This document shows, piece after piece, positions 1 to 10,825 of a stretch of 64,000 nucleotides of DNA (positions are counted from its first letter, which is position 1; the number at the start of each line of letters is the position of its first letter). The notes beneath the pieces were generated by a model that saw only the letters and a list, made by a program, of their open reading frames with translations, was not told the DNA's origin and made no database searches. The position numbers and the translations under genes were made by a program. Source of the stretch: Anodontia alba (Eukaryota; Mollusca; Bivalvia; Lucinida; Lucinidae); the NCBI GenBank assembly GCA_964016985.1, contig OZ024825.1, positions 28,573,893-28,637,892 on the forward strand, written 5' to 3'.

Positions 1-482
1 CTGGCACTGCTCAGAATGCAGGAAATGGCACCATTTACCCCAGAGCTTCTGGGGCCCATCTGCCTTTAGGGGCTTGTGTTCCCTCGGTCATTGTCCAAAG
101 ACTCTAAAAATTTTGGACAAAATGTCCTCTTTTGGCCTAAAAACATTTTTTTTCTAGCAGAAACACTGTGAGAGTGAGGGATATGTCCATTGACTGAATG
201 TTGTTCTTCAAACAGGTCATGCGATAGAAGTATTGCCATTATGTATGTGATACAAAAACACATCTAGCAATGGTTGGTGCAATGAGGGACTGGAAGGGGT
301 TTATTGACTACCAATTTTTTTTACTTACTAATTTTTGGCCTAAATGTTTTAGTGACTACTGATTTTTGGATGGAGAATTTATGGATTGACCCCCAAAAAT
401 ATACTGATTTTTTTTTTTTTTTTTTTTGAAAATAGATTTATCAAGAACTGATATTAATGAATAGCGATTTTTGGTATGCTAC

Positions 483-1810
483 ATCCAGACCACAGGCACC
501 TGATGTATGGACAGTGTTTTTCACTTACTGTTTATGTGTTTGGGGCTATCAAATAGGCCCTTACAGAGATTTATGTCCATATCTTCAATTTTAAATAAAG
601 TATACAAATTGGCCCTGTCCACTAATGACTAAATTTCAAAAAGGTATGAAAGTGTTCCATCTACCGTGAAGGGGGTGCCAATTTAGCATGTAAATAAAAT
701 CACGTTTTCTGCAAATATTGTCACAAACTTACATGGATCGCTTAATTACACTTTGTTCATTCCATTCATTCGATTCAATTATGCCAGACTTCGCATTATT
801 CTGCTATATTATTATGAAAATCGTCTGAAAATTCTGATATTGTGCCCGATGATCGGACAGATCTGACCTTTTTGTTCTTTTGTTTAGATTTTGTAAGGAC
901 GAATTTTGATTGGCTACTTGGCATGTGTACTAAATAATTTGATTGGCTACTTTACTTCAGATTTCTGATTTATCGGTTTTCGTCGTTGCGCTCATGCTGT
1001 CATGATGTTTTCCCATTATTTCAAATATAGCCAATCACTGCATCTATTACAAAATATGGTCTTGGTCAGAGGTCAATACTGTCATTTCTCTTCGAGCGCA
1101 ATATTAGGTATCAGAATTTTGAAGTTGGACAATTTTTTGTAATATATAGCAGAATTATGCGAAGTCTTGCATGATGGAATAGAAAGAATCAAAGTGTAAT
1201 TAATAGATACATGTAAGTTTTATGATTGTTTGTGTTGAGGTTTTACGGCCCAGTCAACCCAATGGGGTCATGTCGAGCACCTTCAGTTTACCTAATCACA
1301 GGTTTACTGGGCAGGGTTAGTCCTCTAAGCGGTTAACCAGTATTGTGCGCATTCTTGACAGAAACTGACAACTGCCCTTCTTGAATCAGCGGAAGGGAGA
1401 GAATGACTGTAGAAAATATTTCACAATCAATCTCCACAAAAGAATGTTGCCGAACTCGGCGGGGATTGAACCCGCGACCTGGTCTCCAGTCAGATGACGC
1501 ATCCAACTGACCCACCGAGGCCGGCAAGTAAGTTTTATGACAATATTTGCAGAAAAACATGATTTTATTTGCATGCTAAATATTAGTAATTTGGCATCCC
1601 CTTCACAATAGATTGAGTTCCATCTATTGTGATGCCTTCATATCTTTTCGAAATGTAATCATTAGTGGACGTGGCCAATTTGTATATTTTTTTATTTTAA
1701 ATTGAAGATATGGGCATAAATTCTGAAAGGGCCACTTGATAGCCCCAAACACATAAACAGTCAGTGAAAAACACTGTCCATGCGTCAGGTGCCTGTGATC
1801 CAGACCCCCT
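483..1810. mobile_element. Long-armed foldback (inverted-repeat) element
   Basis: The left arm, from about 483 to beyond 900, is matched in inverted orientation by 1810 down to about 1100 once the SINE at 1226-1527 is removed. Anchor pairs are CACAGGCACCTGATG (493) against CATCAGGTGCCTGTG-like text (1783), the tttatgtgtttggggctatc block (529), and the GACTTCGCATTATTCTGC block (787) against its complement near 1150. Arms are roughly 80-85% similar by eye, meeting near 970. No transposase is seen, so this is a non-autonomous DNA element of unknown superfamily. The terminal bases are not certain. Confidence 0.7.
1226..1527 (-). mobile_element. tRNA-derived SINE, full length, 13-bp target duplication
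   Basis: In minus orientation the head reads as a tRNA-like promoter: an A-box like TGGGTCAGTTGG and a B-box GGTTCAATCC. A conserved body follows (gaagggcagttg, ggttaaccgcttagagg), then a tail ending ccgtaaaacctcaacac. GTAAGTTTTATGA flanks it at 1213-1225 and 1528-1540. It sits in the right arm of the foldback element and so is younger than that element. Confidence 0.85.
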
Positions 1811-2660
1811 ACAATGGTCATGATGGTTGGTTGTGCCAACATAATTTGAACTGATTCAACATGGTGTACGTTTTGAGTGAAAATGTTGTGCATAACTTTG
1901 AAGATATAATTTCGTATAACCTGCAACATTAATAGTCTGGCTATTTGCCGTGTGTTATGTTAGACATAATTTTAATCGTTGTTTTTCCTTCAAAATAAAA
2001 CAAGTTTTCTTCAGTTGTTGACTTCGGATGCCTTTGAATTTCCCACGATTGTATTGCGCATGCGTAGTACGGATAAAATCCCGCCCAGGGTAAAACAAAA
2101 ACCAGTATCAAATTCAACGATCAGGAATAGAATAGAATATTTGATTCAGTAAAATATACAGCTGGAGCTCCAAATTACTTATATAAAACTCTTCAATACA
2201 ATACCGGGTATACAGTTACATATCTTAGACTTTGCATACACTAGGTGGTAACTGGTCAATTCGTACCTTAGTCAACTCGTACCCTAGTCAACTCGTACCT
2301 AAATTTAGAGCCATGTAAAAATAGTCTCCAGGTTTAAAAATGTAACAAAGCAACAGATTAACAAAACAAACATTAGATATACAGACAGGCAAGCACTGAA
2401 AGGACAGGAAGCAACAAGAAATGTTGAAACATAAATTTTTGAGCTCTAAATTGAACTTTTTTATGTTTATCTGTATTTGTATTAGAGCAAAAATGCCAGA
2501 CAAGCGGACAGAAATTAAAATTTGACATGAGAAAAGCATGATAAATAATTTTCCTCGACTCAAAATTAAAAAAAACAAACTTTTCCAATATGCTTTAAAA
2601 CATTTATTTGCTGTGAAGATTTTTTTACAGGTCATCAAATTTTAGAAGATAATCATTTTC
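1811..2660. other. Non-coding stretch with a 16-bp triplicate
   Basis: No gene is seen. At 2254-2301 a 16-bp unit (agtcaactcgtaccct) occurs three times in tandem. The remainder is AT-rich with short chance reading frames. Confidence 0.6.
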
Positions 2661-3047
2661 AACACCTAAGAGTTTGACAGTCCTCTCGCACTCGATTTTT
2701 TGCTTCTCCTATACTGATAGTGGCCTCTTGTCATGTGTCTTCTCCCCTAACTGCTAGAATTTGGAAATTGTCTGGGTTGACCTTCAATTGGTTTTGAGCA
2801 AACAAATCGGAAAGCTTCCCACACTCTCTTTCTAAGGTTTCAATCAGAGTCGCAAAAACAACATTATATTCACCTTATTTATTTCGTCAGAACATTTTGT
2901 TGTTTAGTCATCCGGACACGTTTGCTCATTCGGATCCACTCGGTCAGTCACTCGGCACACCTGCTGCTATGTAACCATAACTAGGTGACAACAACGTACT
3001 TCTGCTTCATTTAACGCTCTGTGTAAATACGTTTTATTTGTTTTTTT

Positions 3048-3067
3048 GTTTTGTTGTTGTTGTTGTT

Positions 3068-3099
<32 letters not shown>

Positions 3100-3134
3100 T
3101 TTTTGTGTTGTTGTTGTTGCTTTTTTTTTTTTTC
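3048..3134. repeat. T-rich and (GTT)n simple repeat
   Basis: Two GTT clusters flank a run of about 28 T, followed by a 13-T run. The 68-codon reading frame through it is compositional. Confidence 0.9.
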
Positions 3135-3199
3135 AAGTATATAGTGAAAATGTCAGTCTTACATTTTGTTTACAACGAGTTGAAAACAGTTGCTTAAGA

Positions 3200-3325
3200 A
3201 TGCCTAAAGGTTGTTGTGCTGTAGGATGTAATATTACAGTATGACGAACTCTCTTAAAAAACTTTTCACGCGTTTCCACTGGAAAATTACGAAAGATTTG
3301 GTTGTGGGGTGAATGCTTGCAAGTG
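3200..3325 (+). pseudogene. Possible THAP zinc-finger fragment
   Basis: The frame starting ATG reads MPKGCCAVGCN, like the N-terminus of THAP domains (C2CH fingers that bind DNA, often in P-element-type transposases). A stop follows at 3242. In a shifted frame about 20 nt later the text KLFTRFPLENYERF resembles the THAP FHRFP motif. No further C-x2-H or downstream domain was found. If real, it is a broken remnant; the similarity is short and could be chance. Confidence 0.35.
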
Positions 3326-3329
3326 TGAA

Positions 3330-3917
3330 TAAAGATGGTTCAGACTCCTTGTTTGATCAGGGTCTACAATGTTTGCTCAGACGCATATATCTGTCAGAAT
3401 CATTAATATGCTCCAAAGTAATCTCGAGAAAAAAAAAATAGCTATATCCTAAAATATGAAACCAATCATTCAAAAAGCATTCCTGCATTCCTTGAAGATG
3501 CAAACTACAAAATATACATGTACATGTGCGTCGGAACAGGGGTGGCGAGCGCCGCAATATTTTTCCCGATTATTAAAATTGGCATACATAGAAAAATAAC
3601 CATTTTTCAATGAAATTAAAGAAATAAATGATAGATAAATTCGTTTTCTCATGCTAAGATATGCCCAATTCACAAAAGTTATCTTTGCTTGCCGTGTTAG
3701 TTGCCTGCGAGGGAAAAGGATTAACGATAAGAGATAAGAGATTAAAACTGGCTCATCATTGCAGGCGCATACTTTGTGCACTTCTTTATCAAAACAATGT
3801 GATAATTAAGCGTATTAAAATAGACAATGGCCTATGGTTAGCTTCACCATAACAAATAGACTGGGGAGTCAGTGTGTCGAAGGCGATTCCGTTTCTTTTG
3901 AAAATAAAACTTATTAG
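3330..3917. other. Non-coding stretch
   Basis: AT-rich, with no recognisable gene. A single half of the hairpin cassette (tcagggtctacaatgtttgc) is at about 3357-3377. Short reading frames on both strands lack any known motif. Confidence 0.5.
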
Positions 3918-4308
3918 CATACATGCCATATCTCACACTGTGAGATAAAATCTCATAGAATTTTGCCCATCTGGAAGGCAATTCCCATAAAAAATTCAAA
4001 TCTCACAGAATTTTTAGACCATTTTATAACAGATTTTATGAAGAAATAAACATAAATCACACACTGTTGTGATTTTCACAAGCTTCCTACATGACAATAA
4101 AGACTTTTCTTTTGCTCTAGCATTTCAGTTGTTTCGTGCTGTCGAGTCCTCATCTTTGTTTCATCTCTGTAATTTGTTGATTTTTTTGTGTTCTCGAAGA
4201 TGTAGCACTGATGAGTTAGGAAGCCTTCATGCGGACTGAACAAATTATGTGCCTAAACCGCGGCAGAAGTAAGGTCGATGATTGTGGCCACGTAAAATCG
4301 ATTTAAGC

Positions 4309-4318
4309 TCCCCCCCCC

Positions 4319-4364
<46 letters not shown>

Positions 4365-4366
4365 CC
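4309..4366. repeat. Poly-C and (CA)n tract
   Basis: About 40 C with one T interruption, then seven CA units. The complementary strand could form G-quadruplexes. Confidence 0.95.
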
Positions 4367-4625
4367 AGTGAAATACTTTTCACTGACTGTTCCAAGGCGG
4401 TTCTTCTGTCATGTTATAGTTCGTTTTTGAATGTGTGTGTGTCGCTTAAATCTTTTTGTTTTGGATAGCCATTTGGCCACTTTGTGGGAAAGTGACTGTC
4501 CGTTTGGCTATAAGCTAGTGATGTTTCCATTAGGGTCCAGTTATTTTGTGTTTGTGTTTCTCTCCCTTTGAGTTCTCTGATGAGAGGTGTGGGATAATTG
4601 TATCGATTCCTTATCATTTCCTTCC
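4367..4625. repeat. GT-rich dispersed repeat, copy
   Basis: Contains the signature ttCACTGACtGTTCcAAGGCGGTTC. Related text is at 10595, 11115 and 13068. No coding capacity is recognised. Confidence 0.6.
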
Positions 4626-4799
4626 TTTCTGTTTCAGACTATATTGGGGGAACTCTTAAGTGATGTTTAAGAAAATCTCACAGGATTTTGTCAAATCTCC
4701 CTTAAAATTTTGACTTATCACAGATTTTAGTCCATGGTATGTACGAATTAGGCTAATTTAATAGCACATCAAAATTAACATCAACACGTTGTCAGAAAA

Positions 4800-5260
4800 C
4801 AAGGAAGAAAATAAATAAAAAAAAATGTTCATTGGGTGTGGCCACTTGTGCACAGGTGTCATTTGGAGTTTAAACTGACACCTTTCTTATGACACTTAGT
4901 AGCCATCAAGTCTGTATGGCTTTCACCAACTAATGCTGCTTGACTAAAAAATATAGTCATAAAAATATTAACTTCGATATAAATAAATGTTATTATAAAT
5001 GAATAAACATTTTGTCTAAGAAAACCGGTGGTTCAGTTTATTTCAAACTCTAATATTATATCATCTGAGTAGAGTGAAATATCTTAGCAAGAAATTCTTA
5101 AATAAATAAACAAATAAATACATATTATGTAAAACTTTGGTTCTGTTCACTTCAAAGTCTGATCGTATATACTTAATATACACTCGGAGTAGACTGAACA
5201 ATCTTCGCAAGAAGTTCTGAAAGTGGCATCTCTTCTGTCTTATTTTGTTGTCAAAACTCA
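4800..5260. other. Non-coding stretch with a diverged direct duplication
   Basis: Two related blocks, about 5033-5106 and 5140-5222, share 'agtagagtgaa..atctt.gcaagaa.ttct'. No gene is seen. Confidence 0.5.
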
Positions 5261-5316
5261 AATATAATATAATACAATACGATGCGATGCGATACGATAC
5301 GATACGATACGATACA
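5261..5316. repeat. Pentanucleotide array (AATAT to GATGC to GATAC)
   Basis: About ten 5-bp units. It is followed at once by a hairpin module, as are the larger arrays at 5767 and 6565. Confidence 0.9.
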
Positions 5317-5766
5317 GTTATTTCATGCCTGTTTGTGGAATAGTCAAAACTACTGCACGAGGTGGCGTGGACAATTTATTGCACTATTGTCCGAGGTCGG
5401 AGACTGACAGCAATAGTACATCGAGCTGTCCACGGTACGTTTTGACTGTTCCACCAAAACAACCATGAAATAACTGTTTTATTACCCAACTAACCATTAT
5501 TGATTTAGCCAATGAGCGCCGTTTTAATTGGCGCGCGGAAAGTCAACGTCATTGCTTTGAAAGTTGACGTCACCAACCGTGGTATAGTCAAAACTATTGT
5601 CCAGCGCTTTTGCACTGGGTTTAAATGGGTGACGTCATCAACTGTGATTGCATGGCTGGTGAAGTCAACATAGCTTGATTTCGTTGACGTAGCTCCGGAC
5701 TGTAATAAACAGTCAAAATAGGCAAAACTATTACATTGAGCTCTGTATAGTTGGTTGGGTAATTAA
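5317..5766. other. Hairpin module beside the pentanucleotide arrays
   Basis: AGTTATTTCATG at 5316 pairs with CATGAAATAACT near 5465, and inner arms (gaatagtcaaaac / gttttgactgttcc) extend the stem. A TTACCCAACTAACC block near 5482 is inverted at 5751 (GGTTGGGTAA). No coding capacity. It is probably part of a non-autonomous mobile unit that carries the microsatellite. Confidence 0.55.
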
Positions 5767-6190
5767 ATATGATATAATATGATATGATATGATATGATAT
5801 GATATGATATGATATGATATGATACGATACGATACGATACGATACGGTACGGTACGGTACGGTACGGTACGGTACGGTACGGTACGGTACGATACGATAC
5901 GACTTGACTTGACTTGACTTGGCATGACTTGGCATGGCATGGAATGGCATGGCATGGCATGGCATGGCATGACATATGATATGATATGATATGATATGAT
6001 ATGATATGATATGATATGATATGATATGATATGATATGATATGATATGAACAACGCGGCACGACACGACATGACACGGCGCGACGCGACGCGCCACGACA
6101 CGGTCTGTGACACAACACAATAAATATAATATAATATAATATAATATAATATAATATAATATAATATAATATAATATAATATAATACAAT
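5767..6190. repeat. Mosaic pentanucleotide array
   Basis: Pure blocks follow each other: GATAT (5768-5824), GATAC (to 5845), GGTAC (to 5889), GATAC, GACTT (5901-5920), GGCAT (to 5970), GATAT (5972-6048), a mixed GACAC/GACGC segment, then AATAT (6122-6185). Neighbouring block types mostly differ by one or two bases. Because most of these pentamers lack stops on the minus strand, frames of 150-165 codons appear in all three phases; they are not genes. Confidence 0.97.
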
Positions 6191-6564
6191 GGCGGACTAT
6201 TAATGTATTGTATATGACGTGATATCCGTCAGGGAATACCAATATTGACCGAGGTGATAGTCGAGGTCAATACTGGTATTCAACGGTGGATATCAACGTC
6301 ATATCTAATATCTTAATAAATTATCATTGTTTTATTATATACTTTGTCTTTTCTCATGATAACTGTGGCAATAACAGTCAACACCAGACCCCGTTATTCC
6401 AAAAAGTGCGCATAGACACAGGCATCACTACTTGCAACGTCATTTACTTGATATTTACTGGCTTGCATGCGAATGATGACACTTTTGTCATGCAGGCTAA
6501 TCAATATCACAAAATACTGACTGGGTTGGAAGCATGTCCAAGCCAATGAAAGGTCGTTTATTTA
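6191..6564. other. Hairpin module, copy 1
   Basis: The text from about 6225 holds a stem, GATATCCGTCAGGGAATACC paired with GGTATTCaACGGTGGATATC. It then continues 'cattgttttattata..tttgtcttttctc.tgataactgt'. The same order recurs at 6674-6880. Confidence 0.7.
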
Positions 6565-6673
6565 TAATATAATATAATATAATATAATATAATGTAATGT
6601 AATGTAATGTAATGTAATGTAATGTAATGTAATGTAATGTAATGTAATGTAATGTAATGTAATGTAATGTAAT
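6565..6673. repeat. Pentanucleotide array (AATAT then AATGT)
   Basis: About five AATAT units then about sixteen AATGT units. It separates the two copies of the hairpin module. Confidence 0.97.
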
Positions 6674-6885
6674 AGATTAACTATTAAATACTGAGGTATT
6701 GGATTTAAGGTGATATCCACCAAGATTGACCGAGGCAATACAGAGGTTAATATCGGTATTCAGTTGTGGATATCAACGTCATATCCAATACCTCAATAGT
6801 CAACAATTGTTTTATTATAAATTTTGTCTTTTCTCTTGATAACTGTGACAATAACAGTCAACACCAGACCTGATTAACATAAAAA
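6674..6885. other. Hairpin module, copy 2
   Basis: A diverged direct copy of 6191-6400: the same stem (gatatccacca..ggtattcagttgtggatatc) and the same flank ending 'aacagtcaacaccagacc'. Confidence 0.7.
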
Positions 6886-7031
6886 TCACGCGTAGTCGCC
6901 AGCGTAACTAGTGGCGAGCAGTAAAAGTTGATGTATTATTTTAGAAATGTGCAGTGCAATCAGGTGGAAGATGAGGAGCATTTTTTTTCCTATTTTGTAG
7001 AAAATATCAAATTTGCGGATTACATTGTTTA

Positions 7032-7548
7032 AAGAGGAACGCAACGTTAAAAGTTAAAGTAAAGAACTTTACAAACAATGAATTTTGACACAAACTTGAT
7101 AAAAATCGGTGGAAAATTAACTAAGTTATATACATTTGAATATTTAAACATTGGTGGTATGGACGCCGCCATTTTGAATATTTAATGAGGTTTCATAAAA
7201 AAATAGAATTCGTTTCATAAAGGTAGTTATTCTCAAAAAGTTGGTTTATTTTGAGGAAAATGATTGTTTGTCACTAGAATTGAAAGATTATAAAAAAAAA
7301 ATCTGTAACAAAATTATTCATAAAAACCTTTTATAATTTGTTTTTGCATATTTAATTTGGGCTGTGTGACGTCACAAAGCCTATAATATGGCGGCATCCA
7401 TGGTAGCCGTTTTAATTATATTCAAACCACCATAACTTCCTTATTTCTACGCCGAATTTGAAAAATCTTGCATCAAAATAAATGGCTTGTTAAGCACTTT
7501 ACTCCAAGATATACTTACAACTTATATTGCGTTCCCCTTTAATAAACT
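7032..7548. mobile_element. MITE with AAAGAGGAACGCAA termini
   Basis: AAAGAGGAACGCAACGTT at 7032 and TTGCGTTCCCCTTT at 7528-7541 are inverted. The interior contains 'gccgccattttgaatatttaa' and its rough complement 'tgacgtcac..atggcggcatcc'. Related interior text recurs near 11985-12060 and 48780-48860. No transposase is seen. Confidence 0.65.
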
Positions 7549-7786
7549 AAATTTGAAGATACCAGTTCTGAAACCCAATACTTATGATTGTTTTAAATTA
7601 TTTTATGAATTGATGAACCCCCGTAGTGCTGTGGATACAAAACTTATTTGTAAATTTATTCAAAGTTTAGGTAGATCTATTGATTGTTTTCTCATGTTTA
7701 TTTTGTTTAATGTTTATATTATATATTTCATGTCAATGGAGAACACCTTCTGTATATGTAGGTTTTCCAATAACATATTCTGTTTT

Positions 7787-7821
7787 GCAATGCAATGCAA
7801 TGCAATACAATACAATACATA
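7787..7821. repeat. Short TGCAA/TACAA pentanucleotide array
   Basis: Seven units; another 5-bp repeat in the same 3-kb zone. Confidence 0.9.
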
Positions 7822-7922
7822 ACACAAAGTTCTATATTATAATGCTTATATAAAGCCATATTTTCGATATTGATGCACCAGATTGGGAAATTCTTTCGAT
7901 TAGAATCTATATATATAACGTG

Positions 7923-8336
7923 AAAAATTGCAAAGACGAGTCTGCAAAATAATTCTTGGGAACGGTTAGGTGTCATTAAATCTTAAACTTTTAACATTTG
8001 AACATAAAATCTTAAACTTTTAACATTTGAAGAAATAATATTTACAAACAAAAAAAAAACAAACTTATGTACAAAATTGCAAATAATACAGCTCCAATTC
8101 ATTTAACTGCGCTCTTTCAAATGAGGGGTGGAAATAACACTTTCAATCTACGCTCAGTATCGAACAAACACTTTACAATATAAAAAACAACGTAAAGCGT
8201 ATCTCGTAAAAGAAGCTTGTCATATTCTGGTGCTCTTGTATGCAATAGTATTCCAACAGAAATTAAAAAGGCGGACACATTAAGCAGTTTTCTTTCGAAA
8301 TGTTTAAAATGGCTAAAAGAAGGGAATGCTTCTTAA
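7923..8336 (+). pseudogene. LINE (non-LTR retrotransposon) ORF2 C-terminal fragment, decayed
   Basis: Frames on the plus strand read KLQRRVCKIILGNG, then SLKLLTFE (with a local duplication and frameshift at about 7975-8035), then KLMYKIANNTAPIHLTALFQ and NLRSVSNKHFTI. Two stops follow, then SLSYSGALVCNSIPTEIKKA and FLSKCLKWLKEGNAS before TAA. This is the characteristic region after the reverse transcriptase domain of CR1/L2- or Jockey-like LINEs (LQ.RA.RIILG, YSGA.VWNSIP). The catalytic part is absent and the copy is 5' truncated with several stops, so it is inactive. Confidence 0.8.
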
Positions 8337-8499
8337 TTAAATAGTTAGTGCAATGCCGTCGCCTTCACCGCCTAATGCAAATATATACTGCAATTTTGAA
8401 AATGAATATAGCTTGTATTACTTAATTTGTTTAGTGCCCCTTAAGTTTGTTACATCGTTTCTTGTATCATTCTGTTAGGTTTCATGTGTAAATGCGTAT

Positions 8500-8545
<46 letters not shown>

Positions 8546-8725
8546 GCGCGTGCATATGTGCGAGAATGCGTATCGGTTACAAAATTGTTTAAACATTTGA
8601 AAATGTCATGTTAATTATGTATGTGACTGTGATAACTGTATGTATAAACATATGTTATTTTAGAGGGCCCAGGGAAGATTGGCTATATCAACTGGGCAAT
8701 CCTCTTGAAAATGGACCTTACTTAG
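8337..8725 (+). mobile_element. Likely 3' UTR of the same LINE, with a (TG)n tract
   Basis: It follows the ORF remnant directly. It contains about 20 TG units at 8502-8542, ends near 'gggcaatcctcttgaaaatgg', and holds no gene. Assignment to the LINE is by position. Confidence 0.55.
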
Positions 8726-9260
8726 TTACTTAAAGTCAGTGATTTCAATAATCAGAATAAACGTTTAACTGCTAAACTTCTAAAACAGGGGTATCGGTAT
8801 CATAAAATTCGTGAAGTCAAGTCAAGTAAAATTTATTTTGAGTCAGTTGAGCTCAAACATTTATAACACACGCTCCTAGAAGCTTTTTCCGCAGATTAAC
8901 ATTTTTAGATTTTATTGCCGCCCTTCTGATATAATTTCCAAACATAACGTTGACTTGAAAACAACTGACACCTCGAATATTATGGCGACATATTCAATGA
9001 ACAGTTCCAGGCAGTATTTACCATATTCTTTCTCCACTTTCGTTACAGTGAATGAATGTCATTGATGCACTAGTTAAAAAATCTGATTCTGATTAAAGGA
9101 GCTTCCTTTTATGAAAGTACAAGATCTTGTTGGCAATAAGGTCACTGAACCGGAACTCATACCTGAAGACTTGCCAGTCTTGCCAAATATTCAACTCAGA
9201 AGTTGGGATTCCTGAAATCTGAATCCCAAGGAGGATGCAGGTCCTGATAGAATTAAACCA
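8726..9260. other. Non-coding stretch
   Basis: I see no gene, repeat unit or palindrome of note here. Confidence 0.5.
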
Positions 9261-9263
9261 AAC

Positions 9264-9350
9264 CACACACACACACACGCACGCACGTACGCACGCACTC
9301 ACGCGCGCGCCGCACACACACATGGCGGGGGCGGGGGGGGGGGGGGGGCA
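9264..9350. repeat. (CA)n, (CG)-rich and poly-G tract
   Basis: CA units, ACGC units, then a run of G with one C (gcgggggcgggg...). The run is followed by the next unit without a gene. Confidence 0.95.
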
Positions 9351-9396
9351 ATTAGAACAATCTACATACAGCAATCAGAGGTATGCTAAAAAGGCA

Positions 9397-9960
9397 TACC
9401 ACTAACAGGGCAAGCTAAATAAGGTATTTGAACAGCTCGGTAGTTTCTGCATTGACCACGGCAAATCATTTAAAGTCGGCAGTGCCTCTGTGAATTTTGT
9501 GGAAGATGGCCAGAGAATCCTGCACCCGCCGGACTTTATGGTTTTATTGTATTCTGGCTGCAGACCGGCATTGAGCCCTTTGCTTTGTTCGTCAGCTACC
9601 CTGACGGGCCAATAACGGCCTGCTATAGATTTATAAAGAATGCTTACTGGGTTCATATCAGACGTTTGTTTTGTCATTATTTGCTCAACTTCTGTCCTAC
9701 ATTTGGTGCCTCAGGAGGGCTCTGCTTCGAAATTGTCGTATTTCTTGGGTATCTTCACTATACTTTTCCAGTGTTTGCCACTGCAGTTAATCCAGCATCT
9801 CGCCAACATGACAGATCTTTTGCCAAAGCCTGCATGTCCAACAGGCAGCAGTCCACTGTGCATTTTCAGTATGACCTGTTAAAACCTAAGAGTATGGATT
9901 CCAAATTGGTACAGTTCCAGCTTGGGACGCACAAAGCAGCTTTCTTGGTTTCTCTAGCCA
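9397..9960. repeat. GT-rich dispersed repeat, diverged copy
   Basis: Shares GAGCCCTTTGCTTTGTT with 12868 and 'ggtatcttca' with 13229. It contains one half (9588-9646) of the perfect palindrome seen whole at 12446-12538. The 126-codon plus-strand frame in it shows no known motif. Confidence 0.55.
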
Positions 9961-9961
9961 C

Positions 9962-10082
9962 CTGACCATCCGTAAGCAGAACTTGGCTTTCCCACATGTG
10001 ACCAGAGCGAGGCTTACCACTGTGGTTCGAGCCTCGCTCAGGTCTCATGTGGGAAAGCCAAGTTCTGCTTACCGATGGTCAA
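9962..10082. repeat. Large near-perfect palindrome
   Basis: TGACCATCCGTAAGCAGAAC and its extension through ...TTTCCCACATG pair with 10045-10081. The inner GAGCGAGGC/GCCTCGCTC continues the stem to a short loop. Arms are about 50 bp. Confidence 0.9.
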
Positions 10083-10154
10083 GAGAAGAAATTGTTGTTG
10101 TGCAGATTTTTAACGCTAGCAGGCACCCGAGGTACATAGAGGCAGCGGCGATTG

Positions 10155-10262
10155 TTATATGAAAAATATCAGAATTTCTGTCTGAAAATTTTCAATTTTG
10201 GTGGTAATATTTTCAGAATATTTGAATAGGCGTGTTTTCGTAATGTAAATGCTATGTTAAGG
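10155..10262 (-). mobile_element. Half copy of the CATTACGAAAACA-terminal MITE
   Basis: Ends ATAGGCGTGTTTTCGTAATG, as the complete copies do; the other half is missing. Confidence 0.65.
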
Positions 10263-10560
10263 GGAATGGATACGCTTTCAGGGTAGTCAGCTTTGTCCAA
10301 ATTATTTTGCCTTCCTTTTTGAAAAGGGGGGCACTCAAATAGAAAAGAATTTGCTCCCAAATCCCAAGGGGAGCAAAACAAATGTTGCCTCCCTTGTACA
10401 AAATGCAAAAAATCTACCAAACATATCCAGTCTCCTTAAGATAGCATTTTATCCGAATGTGCAGAACAGAGTGAGAGTTGTCAACTGAGTAAATATGTAA
10501 GTATCTAATTGTAGCGCGCGTTATTCGCGTCACGGTGTGGGTTTATGGTGAAGATTTGTT
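10263..10560. other. Non-coding stretch with a dispersed-repeat fragment
   Basis: The text 'gctttcagggtagtcagc ... ccttgtacaaaatgc ... atatccagtctcc' resembles 54470-54650, a low-similarity dispersed family. No gene. Confidence 0.4.
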
Positions 10561-10574
10561 ACCAGTAAAATCGA

Positions 10575-10630
10575 TTTAACCCCGCAGCTCCGGTAGTTTT
10601 TACTATGGACCCTTCTAAGGTGGTGATTCT

Positions 10631-10680
<50 letters not shown>

Positions 10681-10824
10681 CTTTTCGTGGCCTCGTGGCT
10701 GCTCTCGGCGAGGCTTTTATTTTATCTTTTCACTGTTCGTTATCTTATTTTTATGTTTGGTGGGTCCTGTCCAGCATTGTGATCACCTCATTAGGGAAGG
10801 TTACTTTGCATTATGGTTACTTTG
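10575..10824. repeat. GT-rich dispersed repeat copy with a (GT)n tract
   Basis: Signature ACCCTTCTAAGGTGGTGATT, then about 24 GT units (10632-10679), then gcgaggcttttattttat. Related to 11100-11420. Confidence 0.6.
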
Positions 10825-10825
10825 C

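Larger units (their letters stand above)
3918..4744. mobile_element. MITE with CATACATGCCAT termini, enlarged by an internal insertion
   Basis: The left end CATACATGCCATATCTCACA and right end (CCATGGTATGTACG) match the complete copies at 16541-16851 and 33591-33890, with the same internal text 'aatctcacagaatttt'. Here 4120-4650 is foreign: it holds a GT-rich repeat piece and a C/CA tract. Confidence 0.65.

Noticed and set aside
5621..6242. Overlapping minus-strand reading frames of 150-165 codons
   Set aside because: All three phases are open because most of the pentanucleotide units lack stops on that strand; the peptides are YHIIS/RTVPY-type repeats.
9585..9965. 126-codon plus-strand frame
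   Set aside because: It lies in a degraded dispersed repeat and a palindrome half, with no known motif.
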